This document shows positions 20,707 to 32,443 of a stretch of DNA of 64,000 bases, piece by piece (position 1 is the first letter of the stretch; every line of letters begins with the position of its first letter). Made by a program: the position numbers and the translations under genes. The notes beneath the pieces are model-generated. The model did not search any database. It saw only the letters and a list, made by a program, of their open reading frames with translations, and was not told where the DNA came from. Origin of the DNA: Candidatus Syntrophopropionicum ammoniitolerans (GTDB lineage Bacteria > Bacillota > Desulfotomaculia > Desulfotomaculales > Pelotomaculaceae); the NCBI GenBank assembly GCA_013201395.1, contig JABMJD010000001.1:124001-188000 (forward strand). Direction: 5' to 3'.

Positions 20707-21999
20707 TTGCACTATACTACACAGATGGATGCTGCCCGGAAAGGCATTATTACGGCAGCTATGGAAATGGTCGCTGATGAAGAAATGATGGAGCCGGAAA
20801 AACTACGGGAGCTGGTGGCCGGCGGCAAGGTTGTCATTCCGGCTAATAAAAATCATGGTGCACTGAAACCCTGTGGTATTGGAAAAAATCTGCGCACCAA
20901 GATCAATGTCAATCTTGGTGTGTCCAAGGATTGTTGCCATATTGAAGCAGAGTTGGAAAAGGCCCAGATGGCAGTGGAATTGAAGGCTGATGCTATTATG
21001 GACCTGAGCTGCTATGGCCGAACGGAAGACTTCAGGCGCAGGCTGATTGAGGTATCTCCGGCGGCAATTGGGACGGTACCTGTCTATGATGCTGTGGGAT
21101 TCTACGAGAAGGAACTCAGACAAATAACAGTAGACGAATTTTTTGGGGTTGTAGAAAAACATGCCGCAGATGGTGTGGACTTTATGACCATCCATGCCGG
21201 TGTGAATAGAGATACTGCCGCCAGGTTCAAAAAAAATCCGCGGCTGACCAATATTGTATCCCGGGGTGGTTCCCTGTTGTTTGCCTGGATGGAAATGAAT
21301 AATAGAGAAAACCCCTTTTTTGAACATTATGATCGGCTGCTGGACATCTGCCGCCAGCATGATGTCACGATTAGTCTTGGAGATGCCTGCCGGCCAGGCA
21401 GCATCAAAGATGCCACAGATGCTGCCCAAATCCAGGAATTGATTATTCTGGGGGAGCTGACAAAGCAGGCCTGGGCAAGGGATGTCCAGGTGATGATCGA
21501 AGGCCCGGGGCATATGGCCCTAAACGAGATAGTGCCCAATATGCTTTTAGAAAAGAAATTATGCCATGATGCACCATTTTATGTGTTAGGACCGGTAGTA
21601 ACAGATATTGCCCCCGGCTACGATCATATCACCAGTGCTATCGGCGGGGCCATTGCTGCGGCTAATGGTGCCGACTTCCTCTGTTATGTGACGCCGGCAG
21701 AACACCTGCGGCTGCCCACACTGGAGGACATGAGGGAAGGCATCATGGCCACACGTATTGCCGCTCATGCGGCGGATATTGCCAAAAATGTGCCGGGAGC
21801 AGTCCATTGGGATCATGAAATGAGTGCTGCCAGGTGTAACCTGGATTGGCCCAGAATGTTTTCACTGGCGTTAGATCCGGAAAAGGCCAGGTGTTATAGG
21901 GCTGAATCCATACCGGAAAAAGAGGAAACCTGCACCATGTGCGGCAAGATGTGTGCGATCCGCCATATGAACAAGGTTTTAGCGGGAGAATACCTGTGA
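20707..21999 (+). CDS. thiC: phosphomethylpyrimidine synthase
   Basis: [39 protein letters not shown]-terminal [11 protein letters not shown] cluster motif. Confidence 0.97.
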   Translation: MHYTTQMDAARKGIITAAMEMVADEEMMEPEKLRELVAGGKVVIPANKNHGALKPCGIGKNLRTKINVNLGVSKDCCHIEAELEKAQMAVELKADAIMDLSCYGRTEDFRRRLIEVSPAAIGTVPVYDAVGFYEKELRQITVDEFFGVVEKHAADGVDFMTIHAGVNRDTAARFKKNPRLTNIVSRGGSLLFAWMEMNNRENPFFEHYDRLLDICRQHDVTISLGDACRPGSIKDATDAAQIQELIILGELTKQAWARDVQVMIEGPGHMALNEIVPNMLLEKKLCHDAPFYVLGPVVTDIAPGYDHITSAIGGAIAAANGADFLCYVTPAEHLRLPTLEDMREGIMATRIAAHAADIAKNVPGAVHWDHEMSAARCNLDWPRMFSLALDPEKARCYRAESIPEKEETCTMCGKMCAIRHMNKVLAGEYL

Positions 22000-22652
22000 A
22001 CAATGAAGCGGCAAAAAAAGGGGATTTAGTCTTTTTTGTTGATTTTGATGGGACAATAACCAGGCAGGATGTCTGCGCGGTGATGGTTGAAGCCTTTGCG
22101 GCGACAGGCTGGCGTGAAATAAATGCCAGTTGGGAAAGGAAGGAAATAACTACCGAACAATGTGCAAACATGACCTTTAACCTATTTAGGACAGATCCCG
22201 GTGGCTTGAAAAGGCTGCTGGAAACAATGGAAATTGATCGATATTTCCATAGATTTCTGAGCTTTTGCCGGGAAAAAGGGCACATGGTTTATGTGCTCAG
22301 TGACGGATATGATTTTTGTATTGATACTGTTTTTGCCAGGTATCAAATAGATGTACCCTATTACGCCAACAAAATGGTATATGACGGCAGTTTTAAAATA
22401 GAATGTCCCCACATAAATCCACAATGCGGCATTTGCGGCACCTGCAAAACCAAACTGATGGAGAAACTAAAGGGCCGGGGAAATACTGTGGTATACATTG
22501 GGGACGGATACTCCGACACCTGCCCGGTCACTAAAGCTGATATTGTTTTTGCCAAAAAAGATTTATACCGTTTCTGCCGGGATAATGGGATCAAGGCCAG
22601 GCATTATAATAGTTTTAAGGACATAATCATATACCTGGAATCCAGGCCATAG
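21996..22652 (+). CDS. HAD-IB phosphatase, MtnX-like (GTG start overlapping thiC stop)
   Basis: [35 protein letters not shown] motifs; [15 protein letters not shown] cysteine motif. Confidence 0.85.
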   Translation: MNNEAAKKGDLVFFVDFDGTITRQDVCAVMVEAFAATGWREINASWERKEITTEQCANMTFNLFRTDPGGLKRLLETMEIDRYFHRFLSFCREKGHMVYVLSDGYDFCIDTVFARYQIDVPYYANKMVYDGSFKIECPHINPQCGICGTCKTKLMEKLKGRGNTVVYIGDGYSDTCPVTKADIVFAKKDLYRFCRDNGIKARHYNSFKDIIIYLESRP

Positions 22653-22764
22653 TATTGTCGCCTTATAAATGCACAGGGTAAACCTGTGTATTTTTTTTAT
22701 TATAAATACATACTAAGGATGTTGAACATAACAATTCATAAAATAACATACTGGAGTGAAATAA

Positions 22765-23607
22765 ATGAAAGAACGGAATTTTGAATCTGAACCAGGTGTC
22801 TTTCCATTTATCCCTATCCAGCCACCCGGACCGGCCATTGAGCCGGAACCGGAGCGACATGAGGACCCGGAGCGGGATAATGAGCCCCGCCCGGATCAGC
22901 AGCCCAGCCGCAGGATACCCGGCCAAACTAAAAGCACCCTGGAGGCCATGAAAGAGGTAGGGACAACACCTACCCCGGAAATAAAAAGCAACATCCATTG
23001 CCTGACTATTATTGGCCAAATTGAAGGACACCTGGTTTTGCCGCCCCAGAATAAGACTACCAAGTATGAGCACATGATCCCCCAGCTGGTAGCCCTTGAG
23101 CAGGCCCCCGAAATAGAAGGTATCCTAATCGTCCTGAACACGGTAGGTGGGGATGTAGAAGCAGGCCTGGCCATAGCAGAGATGATTGCCGGCATGTCCA
23201 AGCCCACTGTATCGGTTGTCCTCGGTGGCGGTCATTCCATAGGTGTGCCCATAGCGGTGGGTACCCAATATTCCTACATTGCCAATACCGCCAGCATGAC
23301 TATTCACCCTATTCGTCTCAACGGACTGGTTATTGGTGTACCCCAGACATATGAATATCTGGACAAGATGCAGGACAGGGTGGTGCGTTTTACCACTGAG
23401 CATTCCAGAATAAGTGGGGAAAAATATCGTGAATTGATGTTCCGCACGGGAGAGCTGGCCCGGGACATCGGCACTGTCCTCATCGGCCGGGAAGCTGTGG
23501 ACGTAGGATTGATTGATGAAGTGGGTGGTATAGGCGATGCTGTCAAGAAGCTAAAAGATTTAATCGAGGAGGGGAAAAAGAAACAGAAAGAGGTGTTACC
23601 CCAGTGA
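22765..23607 (+). CDS. tepA: ClpP-fold translocation-enhancing protein TepA-like
   Basis: [42 protein letters not shown]; followed by ylzJ-like gene. Confidence 0.9.
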   Translation: MKERNFESEPGVFPFIPIQPPGPAIEPEPERHEDPERDNEPRPDQQPSRRIPGQTKSTLEAMKEVGTTPTPEIKSNIHCLTIIGQIEGHLVLPPQNKTTKYEHMIPQLVALEQAPEIEGILIVLNTVGGDVEAGLAIAEMIAGMSKPTVSVVLGGGHSIGVPIAVGTQYSYIANTASMTIHPIRLNGLVIGVPQTYEYLDKMQDRVVRFTTEHSRISGEKYRELMFRTGELARDIGTVLIGREAVDVGLIDEVGGIGDAVKKLKDLIEEGKKKQKEVLPQ

Positions 23608-23816
23608 TTCTATATACACCGATGCAGTTGGAACTTGTACTGGAGGGATTTGATCAAACTAAATACCCCGAATACAAGGAAATTAAATACAAAGGTGTGC
23701 CGGTATTGGTAGAAAAAACAGATTCCGGCGAACAAAAAATAGTGAAACTTCTCAGTACTGATCCTGCTGACTACCTTAAACAGGAAATGTCACCGGGTAG
23801 TTTAATTGAAACATAA
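23604..23816 (+). CDS. YlzJ-like protein
   Basis: [17 protein letters not shown]; 4-nt overlap with tepA. Confidence 0.85.
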   Translation: MILYTPMQLELVLEGFDQTKYPEYKEIKYKGVPVLVEKTDSGEQKIVKLLSTDPADYLKQEMSPGSLIET

Positions 23817-23982
23817 AGGCGTAAAAAAGTTATTATTAGACTGTTGCGTTTAATTATGGCGTATCAGGAAATATTTTGACTATTTTTAACCGCCGGAGAG
23901 CCGCAAAATATTACATTAGTTTGTTTATCAGGACATGCCTCCCGTGCTATAATTAGGCAGTGTGAATCCGGGAGGTGTTATT

Positions 23983-24771
23983 TTGACTGTGTTACAAGCC
24001 CTATTCATGGGTATCATCCAGGGTTTGGGTGAGTTTCTGCCTATATCTAGTTCGGCTCACCTGGTTCTCACCCCATGGGTGTTGGGCTGGGAGGATCCGG
24101 GCCTGGTATTTGATGTGGCCTTGCATATGGGAACACTTCTGGCCGTGGTAGCCTTTTTCTGGCGGGATTGGGTGGAACTATTTAGCGAAGCAATTATCAA
24201 GCGTCGCAGTACACAAAAGGCTTCCATGTTCTGGTATCTGCTGATCGCAACTATCCCCGGTGCGCTGGCCGGTTATACCTTAGAAGAACAGGCTGAAACT
24301 ATTTTCAGAAATCCGCTAATTATTGCGTCCATGCTGATTATTATGGGTTTAATACTGTTCATTGTTGATCGGCGTGCCGTAAATAGAAAAAATATGAATG
24401 GAATAACCTTTGTGGACAGTCTGCTGATTGGGCTGTCCCAGGCTTTTGCCATCATACCGGGCGTTTCCCGTTCCGGTGTAACCATGACTGCCGGGCGGGC
24501 CCTGGGCTTTACCCGTAAAACAGCAGCCCGTTTTTCCTTTTTGTTATCCACACCGATTATTTTTGGTGCGGGGGTAATGCAACTAAAAAATCTAACAATA
24601 TCAGACATTAATATTGCCTTTATTATCGGGGTTTTATCGTCTGCTATAGTTGGTGTGCTGTCCATCGGGTTTCTCCTCCGGTACCTTACCACACGCAGTT
24701 TTGATATATTTGTATGGTATCGGCTGATCATCGGATTAGCAATAATTGTGCTGGTCTTTGTCCGTATGTGA
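23983..24771 (+). CDS. uppP: undecaprenyl-diphosphatase (TTG 23983 preferred over 23962)
   Basis: IIQGLGEFLPISSSAHL, PGVSRSGVTMTAGRALG. Confidence 0.96.
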   Translation: MTVLQALFMGIIQGLGEFLPISSSAHLVLTPWVLGWEDPGLVFDVALHMGTLLAVVAFFWRDWVELFSEAIIKRRSTQKASMFWYLLIATIPGALAGYTLEEQAETIFRNPLIIASMLIIMGLILFIVDRRAVNRKNMNGITFVDSLLIGLSQAFAIIPGVSRSGVTMTAGRALGFTRKTAARFSFLLSTPIIFGAGVMQLKNLTISDINIAFIIGVLSSAIVGVLSIGFLLRYLTTRSFDIFVWYRLIIGLAIIVLVFVRM

Positions 24772-24804
24772 CTGCATATAGTGGGAAAATTACAGTTGCG
24801 AAAA

Positions 24805-24838
24805 GGTCCTCTCCAACCGGGAGGGCTATTTATTTAAA
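24805..24838 (+). terminator. terminator-like hairpin
   Basis: TCCTCTC-caacc-GGGAGGG followed by CTATTTATTT. Confidence 0.55.
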
Positions 24839-24888
24839 GGAATTTCAGCCAAATTTGTGGTATATTATTTTTGAGGGGAGGAGGAGAG

Positions 24889-27126
24889 ATGGGCACTTTC
24901 AGTCAAATAAAGGATGAGCTGAAGTACGAGATACTCGGCATTGCCCTGGTTGCTCTGGGAATTCTGGGCCTGGTCTGCCTCCTTTTGCCTGAAGCCGGCT
25001 TGCTCAGCAGTTTTATAGATAAGGTGTTAAAAAGCGTCGCCGGTGAGGGGCGGTATATTTTACCATTCCTTTTGATCCTGGTTGGGGCGAAATTTGTACG
25101 TAATAGAGCTCAGGCTAACCTTTCTGAAAGAATGTACGGGGTGTTAGTACTATTTCTGATCGCTCTAACGTTGTTTCACCTGGTGATCCCTGTTGAGAAT
25201 GCTTTTTCTGCCGGCTTTGCGGGTGATGGGGGTGGATTGATTGGTGCTCTGGTTAGCTATGTGGCTATAAAATCCTTTGGCATCATTGGTACCTACGTTA
25301 TTCTAGTTGCCTTCAGTTTAATCGCCCTATTACTGCTGACAAAACTGTCAACGGCAGCCATGGTCAAGGGTTTTACCACAAAGGTGCGGAACACCTTTAA
25401 AAATGCCGTTGCCAGGATCATGAACTTCCTTTTTGAAGAGGTGGAAGAGGAAAAGGCTCCTGAACCGGCACCGCCGATCATCATTGATCATGAAGGAGAG
25501 CAGTATGCGATAGTTAAGGGACATAAAAAAATAAAAGAAACAAGGGCAAAAGAACGAATAACAGTAATGCCTCCCGCTGTAAAAAAAAGCACCCAAATAT
25601 CCCCAAATGTTGTTAGTAAAAACATTAGCGATGAATCACCAGAGGCGGAAGATATATTCCCTGTGTTTGATAAAAATTACCGGCAGGAATTGCCCACATT
25701 CCAACTACCGCCAATTTCTATTCTCACGCGCTCACACCGGGTTAAAAGCAACCGTTTGAGCAAGGATATTAGTGAAAATATACGCATATTAGAGGATACC
25801 CTGGAGAGTTTTGGGGTCAAGGCCAAAATTATGCAGGTTTCTAAAGGACCAGCCATTACCCGTTATGAAATCCAGCCCCCTCCCGGGGTAAAGGTTAGCC
25901 GCATTGTCGGTCTGGCAGATGATATTGCCCTGTCAATGGCTGCTCCGGATGTGCGCATTGAGGCCCCCATCCCCGGAAAGGCGGCAGTGGGCATCGAGGT
26001 GCCAAACAAAGAGGTTTCTATGGTGCACCTGCGGGATCTTCTGGAAACACAGGAATTTACCCAGTCTGGGTCCAGGTTGACGATAGCCCTGGGCAAGGAC
26101 ATTGCAGGCAACCCCAAGGTAACCGACCTGGCCAAAATGCCCCACCTATTAATAGCGGGCGCCACAGGATCCGGTAAAAGTGTTTGTCTGAACACATTAA
26201 TTGCCAGTATCCTTTTTAAGGCTACACCAGAAGAGGTCAAGCTGTTAATGATAGATCCCAAAATGGTAGAGCTGGCGACCTACAATGGTGTACCCCACTT
26301 GGTTAACCCGGTGGTTACTGATTCCAAGAAAGCTGCCACAGCATTACGGTGGGCGGTAAGGGAAATGGAACGCCGCTATGAGCTATTTTCCCAGGCCGGG
26401 GTACGGGATATCACCCGTTATAACAAATTTCCTAAAAAGAAGGAATCAGAAGTTGAGCAGCCTCTACCCCTAATAGTGATTATCATTGACGAGTTAGCTG
26501 ATCTGATGATGGTAGCGCCGGCAGATGTTGAAGATGCCGTATGCCGGCTGGCTCAGATGGCCAGAGCGGCAGGCATACATTTGGTAGTGGCTACTCAACG
26601 CCCCTCTGTAGATGTAATCACCGGGTTAATAAAGGCTAATATTCCATCAAGAATTTCCTTTGCTGTTTCATCCCAAATAGATTCCCGTACTATCCTGGAT
26701 ATGGCTGGTGCGGAAAAACTGCTGGGGAAAGGCGATATGCTATTTTTCCCAGTTGATGCTGCTAAACCGGTGCGAATTCAGGGCGCATATCTGTCCGACC
26801 GTGAAGTAGAGGACCTGGTCAACTATCTAAAAAAACAGGCCGAACCGGTATATGATGAGGAGATATTGTCCTCCGCACCGGAAGAAGAAATGATGCCGGT
26901 GATAGAAGACGGTCTACTGCCTCAGGCGGTTAAAATCCTGATCGAAAGTGGCCATGCCTCCATCTCCATGCTGCAAAGAAGATTACGCATTGGATACGCC
27001 AGAGCTGCACGTCTAATTGATATAATGGAGCAGAGGGGCATTGTTGGCGGCTATGAAGGTAGTAAACCACGATCCATACTGATGACCCTGGAACAATACA
27101 ATCAGTTTTTTAAAAACGACAAGTAG
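24889..27126 (+). CDS. ftsK: DNA translocase FtsK/SpoIIIE
   Basis: N-terminal TMs; [34 protein letters not shown]-terminal gamma domain. Confidence 0.96.
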   Translation: MGTFSQIKDELKYEILGIALVALGILGLVCLLLPEAGLLSSFIDKVLKSVAGEGRYILPFLLILVGAKFVRNRAQANLSERMYGVLVLFLIALTLFHLVIPVENAFSAGFAGDGGGLIGALVSYVAIKSFGIIGTYVILVAFSLIALLLLTKLSTAAMVKGFTTKVRNTFKNAVARIMNFLFEEVEEEKAPEPAPPIIIDHEGEQYAIVKGHKKIKETRAKERITVMPPAVKKSTQISPNVVSKNISDESPEAEDIFPVFDKNYRQELPTFQLPPISILTRSHRVKSNRLSKDISENIRILEDTLESFGVKAKIMQVSKGPAITRYEIQPPPGVKVSRIVGLADDIALSMAAPDVRIEAPIPGKAAVGIEVPNKEVSMVHLRDLLETQEFTQSGSRLTIALGKDIAGNPKVTDLAKMPHLLIAGATGSGKSVCLNTLIASILFKATPEEVKLLMIDPKMVELATYNGVPHLVNPVVTDSKKAATALRWAVREMERRYELFSQAGVRDITRYNKFPKKKESEVEQPLPLIVIIIDELADLMMVAPADVEDAVCRLAQMARAAGIHLVVATQRPSVDVITGLIKANIPSRISFAVSSQIDSRTILDMAGAEKLLGKGDMLFFPVDAAKPVRIQGAYLSDREVEDLVNYLKKQAEPVYDEEILSSAPEEEMMPVIEDGLLPQAVKILIESGHASISMLQRRLRIGYARAARLIDIMEQRGIVGGYEGSKPRSILMTLEQYNQFFKNDK

Positions 27127-27281
27127 TGGGGAATTACTATTCTAAACCCTATGGCTTAGGGCATAAATTGCATGCTGAGAACTAGTAGAAATGCTATCTA
27201 TATATTTTAATAAAAGGGAAAAACTAAAAATGTTTTTAATAACATCAATTTAGGAATGGTGAGGTTGTAGACAGTTTAAAT

Positions 27282-28352
27282 ATGGTTGAAGAAATCACAA
27301 TTGAAGAAGCACTCACAATGGAAAATGCTTTGCTGCTGGACGTTCGTTCCGAGGGTGAATTTAGTACGGATACCATACCGGGTGCTGTCAACATTCCTGT
27401 TCTTGACAACAATGAACGGGCCAGGGTGGGGAGCCTATATCGCCAGGAAGGGCCGCTGCCTGCCAGAAAGCTGGCTTTAGAGCTGGTGGAGTCAAAACTA
27501 TCATCTTTAGCGGCTGCTGTAGAGTACACCGAAACAGGCAATTTTGTTGTTTTCTGCTGGCGTGGGGGTGAACGCAGCCATTATATGGCCTCATTGCTGG
27601 ATACTATGGGATATCATGTATACCGCATTAAGGGCGGATACAAAAGCTATCGTCGTTATGTGAACAAATATCTGGCAAAGGAAGGGCTATCCCAGACATC
27701 TGTTGTGCTGCATGGGCTCACAGGTGTAGGGAAAACAGAAATACTGGGTCTGCTCAGGGAAAAGGGAATAAAGGTGCTGGATCTGGAAGGGCTGGCCCGG
27801 CACAGGGGATCGGTTTACGGCAAAATTGGGCTACCTCCTTCACCATCGCAAAAGGCCTTTGAGAGCGAAATTGTGAGATTTTTGTCATCAATGGATAAAA
27901 AAGAGGTTTTTGTAACTGAGTGCGAAAGTAGGAGAATTGGCAAGCTTTTGCTGCCCCAACCATTAGTAAATGGGATCAAAAACGGTATTCGAGTTTTGTT
28001 ATACGCACCCGTAACCACAAGGGTTAAACGCATTTGTAATATTTACACTGATGGATCTGCAAACAACATAGAAAAATTGCAGGAATCAACCTCAGCACTA
28101 GTGAAAAGGTTAGGTAGAACCAAAGTTGCAGAGTTAAATAGAATGCTGGCAGAAAAAAATTTTGCAGAGGTTTTTACCTACCTGCTGACAAAATATTATG
28201 ACCCGCTTTATAAATACCCGGATGGCCCAAACAAGGAGTATGCATGTTCAGTCGACACCAGCGACGTGGGAAAGGCAGCCACACAAGTTCTGAATTTTAT
28301 TACCGGTTTACCAGAATACAAGTCTGACAACAGTAAACCATCATCATACTAG
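27282..28352 (+). CDS. selU: tRNA 2-selenouridine synthase
   Basis: N-terminal rhodanese LLDVRSEGEF with FCWRGGERS Cys loop; P-loop HGLTGVGKTEIL. Confidence 0.92.
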   Translation: MVEEITIEEALTMENALLLDVRSEGEFSTDTIPGAVNIPVLDNNERARVGSLYRQEGPLPARKLALELVESKLSSLAAAVEYTETGNFVVFCWRGGERSHYMASLLDTMGYHVYRIKGGYKSYRRYVNKYLAKEGLSQTSVVLHGLTGVGKTEILGLLREKGIKVLDLEGLARHRGSVYGKIGLPPSPSQKAFESEIVRFLSSMDKKEVFVTECESRRIGKLLLPQPLVNGIKNGIRVLLYAPVTTRVKRICNIYTDGSANNIEKLQESTSALVKRLGRTKVAELNRMLAEKNFAEVFTYLLTKYYDPLYKYPDGPNKEYACSVDTSDVGKAATQVLNFITGLPEYKSDNSKPSSY

Positions 28353-28379
28353 AAATCACCTGTTCGGTCTGGGGGCGAA

Positions 28380-29174
28380 ATGGTGGAAATCGGCAATAGT
28401 TTAAAAGAGGCCAGGCTGGCCAAGGGACTGACCCTGGAGGATGTAGAAGAGGAAACAAAAATTCGCAAAAAATATATCGTGGCCCTGGAAATGGAACGAT
28501 TCGACGTGTTACCGGGGCCCATCTACGCCAGGGCTTTTCTTAAAAATTATGCCAAATATTTGAATGTTAACGTGCTTGAGATTATGGATGCTTTTAAACA
28601 AAAGCAAGAAGAGCAGGCTGCTCATGAAGAACATAGTGAACAACCGGCAGAAAAAGAAGTTGTCACACAAAAAGTTGCAGGTAGAAGGGATACCGGCAGT
28701 AAAGGGCTGCCACACCGGCATTATGCCCTTCTGGCACTCCTGGCGGTGGTAGTGGTAGCATCTCTGGTTTTCTTTGGCCGGGGGTTCTGGTCGAACAATG
28801 TTGCTGTGCATGAAGGGGGACAACAGGCACAGGAACAGGTCAACACCGGAGATAATAATAATGATGGACAGCAAGAACAGATCCCTGATGAGGTCACCCC
28901 TATCTCCGGTATTAAGGTCGATCTCAAGGTGATTAGCGATAGGAGCTGGGTTCTGGCCCTGGTAGATGGGGATGAGGCCTTTCAAGGGGAACTGGCGGCG
29001 GGTGAATCAAGATCCTTTACCGGCACAGAAAATATTTACATCAGGCTGGGCAATGCCGGGGTAGTGGAGGTACTGGAAAATGATCAAAGCCTGGGATTCC
29101 TGGGAAACTGGGGGGCCGTTGTGGAACAAGAATTTAAAGCCCCCCCACAGGTACAGCCCGGCAATACCCCTTGA
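28380..29174 (+). CDS. RodZ-like HTH/TM/DUF4115 protein
   Basis: IGNSLKEARLAKGLTLEDVEEETKIRKKYIVALE; central TM; C-terminal DUF4115-like region. Confidence 0.9.
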   Translation: MVEIGNSLKEARLAKGLTLEDVEEETKIRKKYIVALEMERFDVLPGPIYARAFLKNYAKYLNVNVLEIMDAFKQKQEEQAAHEEHSEQPAEKEVVTQKVAGRRDTGSKGLPHRHYALLALLAVVVVASLVFFGRGFWSNNVAVHEGGQQAQEQVNTGDNNNDGQQEQIPDEVTPISGIKVDLKVISDRSWVLALVDGDEAFQGELAAGESRSFTGTENIYIRLGNAGVVEVLENDQSLGFLGNWGAVVEQEFKAPPQVQPGNTP

Positions 29175-29191
29175 CAAACTGACCGGCCGGG

Positions 29192-30037
29192 CTACTCGGG
29201 GAAAATGCCTATACCCAGGGCACCAAGACCGGTATGAGTACCGATTACAGCGCCCAGGGTCGAACATACCGGCTGATCACAATTAAGAAAAGGAATGGTT
29301 TTTTCATGGAGCTGTCCCATACCCGCCGGGTCCATCCCGTGCATTAGGGCGCACTTGACCCGGCGTTGGCCCACTTTCCGGCTGATAATTTGCGCCAGTC
29401 TGTCAATGGCCTTGGCTCTTCCCCTGACTTTTTCCAGAGGGTGGATGATACCGTCTTTCAAGTATAATACCGGTTTGATGCTGAGGATATTACCCAGCAG
29501 GGCCTGGGCCTTGCCAATCCGCCCCCCCCGGGCCAGGTATTCCAGCGTATCTACAATAAAATACAACATTCCTTCTGAGATCATCTGTCTGACAGTCCTG
29601 AGGATTTCATTTTTGTCCTTGCCTTTATCTGCGGCACGAGCTGCCTCTAAAGCAATCATGCCCAGCCCCATGCTGGCCAGTTTGGAATCTATGACTACAA
29701 TATCAGCATTTGGCAGCATTTCCGCAGCCATCCGAGCAGACTGGCAGGTACCGCTTAGCGCTGTGGAAAGATGTATGGATATGATGCTGCTGCCTGATGC
29801 GGACAGCTCCCTATATATATCCAGAAACTCTGCCGGTGCCGGCTGAGATGTACGGGAATGTTCCTTTCGTTCCACCTGGCGCCGGTAAAACTCTTCATTG
29901 TCTATATCCACCCCATCCCTAAATATTTCATTATTGTTAAATATCACCATTAGAGGAACAACGGTAATATTATATTTTACTATTAGCTCCCGGGGCAGGT
30001 CGGCCGTACTGTCTGTTACTATTTTTACCTGACTCAT
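29192..30037 (-). CDS. DegV family (fatty-acid-binding, FakB-like)
   Basis: VKIVTDSTADLP, SQPAPAEF, SGTCQSARMAAE; gene next to DAK2 protein. Confidence 0.93.
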   Translation of the reverse strand: MSQVKIVTDSTADLPRELIVKYNITVVPLMVIFNNNEIFRDGVDIDNEEFYRRQVERKEHSRTSQPAPAEFLDIYRELSASGSSIISIHLSTALSGTCQSARMAAEMLPNADIVVIDSKLASMGLGMIALEAARAADKGKDKNEILRTVRQMISEGMLYFIVDTLEYLARGGRIGKAQALLGNILSIKPVLYLKDGIIHPLEKVRGRAKAIDRLAQIISRKVGQRRVKCALMHGMDPAGMGQLHEKTIPFLNCDQPVCSTLGAVIGTHTGLGALGIGIFPE

Positions 30038-30100
30038 GGTATTGTCACACCCAACTCATTATTTAATATTTGACTAATTATAATACAGAAACAGTTTATT

Positions 30101-31741
30101 TTACTCCAGGGATATAATCAGGTCATATACAGGCTGACCGCCTTCTTGTATTTCAAATTCATGTTCGCTGAAATCTTCCTGTATTTCTTCCATTAGTGTT
30201 TCTGCACCTTCTTTAGTTATGTTTTCCCCGCAATATAGTGTGATCAGCCTACCTTCATTACTTTCTTCACCACACAGTAATCTCAGGGTGTCTGCCAACA
30301 ATACTGCCAGGGTCGGTCCCGAAGTCATTAAATCGCCCTCGATGATACTAATATAGTCATCCTTTTTTATGTTTATGTCTCCATAAACGGTATCACGTAT
30401 AGCGCGAGTAATTTCTGCTGCACGGACCAAATCAAGGGCTTCTCCCATTTTGTTTAGGGCAGAATCGTAATTATCATCTGTATTCAGGGTCAACAGGGCA
30501 CTAATTCCCTGGGGAATATTTTTGGCAGGGACGACAGAAACCTCTTTGGTCGATAAGGCCTGAACCTGACCGGCAGAAAGAATAATATTCTTATTGTTCG
30601 GCAATATTATTATTTTTTCTGCGGGTACTTCACCCGCCGCCTTTAATAACTCACCGGTGCTGGGATTGAGGGTTTGGCCTCCTGCAACCACTATATCCGC
30701 ACCAAGACTTTTCATAATCGCGGTTATTCCTGCTCCGGCACCAACCGAAACGACACCAAATTCTTTGCTGCCATTAGCCTGTACGCTATTCGGCAAACCT
30801 GCTCTTTTGTTTTGCCCAACCATGTTGTCGATTTCAAAATCATGCAATGTACCGTACTTGAGGCAAATTTCCAGTACCAGGCCGGGATGGTTGGTGTGGA
30901 TGTGTATCTTTAATAGCTCCTCGCTGCCCACGACCATCAGGCAGTCTCCAAGTGGTGATAGGTCCTTCCTAATAGTTTCCTGTGGCAGGTTTCTGCCCTT
31001 TAGGATAAACTCTGTACAGTAAGCAAACACAACCGGTTGGGTGGCGTCATGGATTACTGAATGTGATGTGGGTGAGACATTTACCCTGGCTGCAGCAGGC
31101 TTTGCGACCGGCAATTTTGCCGCTGGTGAAGCCGATTTCAAGGCCCTCCTGGCCCCTTCCAGAATAGTAACAAATCCCTGACCGCCCGCATCAACTACAC
31201 CGGCTTCTTTTAGTTCGGGCAGTAAATCGGGGGTTTTTTCCAGAGCGGTAAAGGCACTTTTAAATGCTGCCGCCATGATCCGGAGCAGGTCCATGCTGCG
31301 GCGGTTGGCGGCTCCTTCGGCTGATTTTTTAACAACAGTGAGAATTGTACCCTCAACCGGATTCATTACTGCTCGATAGGCCATTTGGGATCCTCGATCC
31401 AGGGCAGCGGCAAAATCAGCGGCGGATGCTGTTTCTTTGGTGCTGATTGTTTGGGCAAAACCCTGCAGGATCTGGGACAGGATTACCCCGGAGTTACCCC
31501 TGGCGCCAATCAAGGCACCCCGGGCTGCTGCTTCAGCAACCATACCGATGTGGTTGGTTTCCAGGGGTTCAGCTTCATTGAGAGCGGCTGTAAGGGTTTG
31601 ATACATATTTGAACCCGTATCGCCATCCGGGACGGGAAAAACATTTAATGAATCAATATGTTCCTTGGATTGTTCCAATAACTCTACTGAGCCCCGGAGG
31701 ATTAATCTCAGGTCATTTCCGTCAAAAGAATATACTGCCAC
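30101..31741 (-). CDS. DAK2 domain protein (FakA-like); GTG 31741 after AGGAGG preferred over 31795
   Basis: SLNVFPVPDGDTGSNMYQT, GARGNSGVILSQILQG, GTILTVVK. Confidence 0.93.
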   Translation of the reverse strand: MAVYSFDGNDLRLILRGSVELLEQSKEHIDSLNVFPVPDGDTGSNMYQTLTAALNEAEPLETNHIGMVAEAAARGALIGARGNSGVILSQILQGFAQTISTKETASAADFAAALDRGSQMAYRAVMNPVEGTILTVVKKSAEGAANRRSMDLLRIMAAAFKSAFTALEKTPDLLPELKEAGVVDAGGQGFVTILEGARRALKSASPAAKLPVAKPAAARVNVSPTSHSVIHDATQPVVFAYCTEFILKGRNLPQETIRKDLSPLGDCLMVVGSEELLKIHIHTNHPGLVLEICLKYGTLHDFEIDNMVGQNKRAGLPNSVQANGSKEFGVVSVGAGAGITAIMKSLGADIVVAGGQTLNPSTGELLKAAGEVPAEKIIILPNNKNIILSAGQVQALSTKEVSVVPAKNIPQGISALLTLNTDDNYDSALNKMGEALDLVRAAEITRAIRDTVYGDINIKKDDYISIIEGDLMTSGPTLAVLLADTLRLLCGEESNEGRLITLYCGENITKEGAETLMEEIQEDFSEHEFEIQEGGQPVYDLIISLE

Positions 31742-31847
31742 AACTTGCACTCCTCCTGAATATAATGTCATTTTTGTTACTTTCGACACCAGCACTTATT
31801 TTCCTCTGAGAGGAACATGGGGCAATGTCAGGTGACACAGGTAACCT

Positions 31848-31876
31848 TTGACAATTATCGTTTAAAGTTGTACATT
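31848..31876 (+). promoter_or_regulatory. sigmaA promoter TTGACA-N17-TACATT
   Basis: Direct reading upstream of yajQ-like gene. Confidence 0.7.
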
Positions 31877-31896
31877 TAATAGAAAATCTAGGGTAG

Positions 31897-32403
31897 GTGT
31901 ATTTTGTGGCCAAGGATAATACTTTTGATATTGTTTCCCGGGTAGACATGCAGGAGGTTAAAAACTCAGTAGATCAGGCTTTACGGGAACTACGGACCCG
32001 TTTTGACTTTAAGGGGAGCAAAAGCGATATCATTTTTGATGGTGAGGAAATCACACTTATTGGGGATGACGATTTCAAGCTGAGAAGCGTCGTTGAGATT
32101 CTGGAAACCAGGCTGATTAAACGAGGAATTAATATCAAGGCATTAAGGTATGGAAAAATTGAACCGGCAGCAAAGGATACGGTGCGGCAAAAACTGAACC
32201 TGATCCAGGGTATAGATAAGGAACAGTCAAAGATAATTACCCGGTTAGTTAAAAATAGCAAATTGAAGGTCCAAGTGAGCATCCAGGGGGAACAGGTAAG
32301 AATAAGCGGCAAAAAACGTGATGATTTACAGGAAGTCATTAATATCATAAAGGATCATGAATTCGACATCCCTTTGCAGTTTGTAAACTATAGGACTGCT
32401 TAA
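31897..32403 (+). CDS. YajQ family cyclic-di-GMP/nucleotide-binding protein
   Basis: FDIVSRVDMQEVKNSVDQALRELRTRFDFKGSKSDI. Confidence 0.95.
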   Translation: MYFVAKDNTFDIVSRVDMQEVKNSVDQALRELRTRFDFKGSKSDIIFDGEEITLIGDDDFKLRSVVEILETRLIKRGINIKALRYGKIEPAAKDTVRQKLNLIQGIDKEQSKIITRLVKNSKLKVQVSIQGEQVRISGKKRDDLQEVINIIKDHEFDIPLQFVNYRTA

Positions 32404-32443
32404 ATATATCTTACTAAGGGCTATATTTTAATTTAGGAAGGAA

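Noticed and set aside
20803-21513. 236-aa minus-strand ORF
   Set aside because: Opposite strand of thiC; composition typical of a shadow ORF.
24544-24552. Single perfect DnaA box TTATCCACA
   Set aside because: Isolated inside uppP coding sequence; one such match is expected by chance in 64 kb.
29295-29846. 183-aa plus-strand ORF
   Set aside because: Antisense to the DegV gene.
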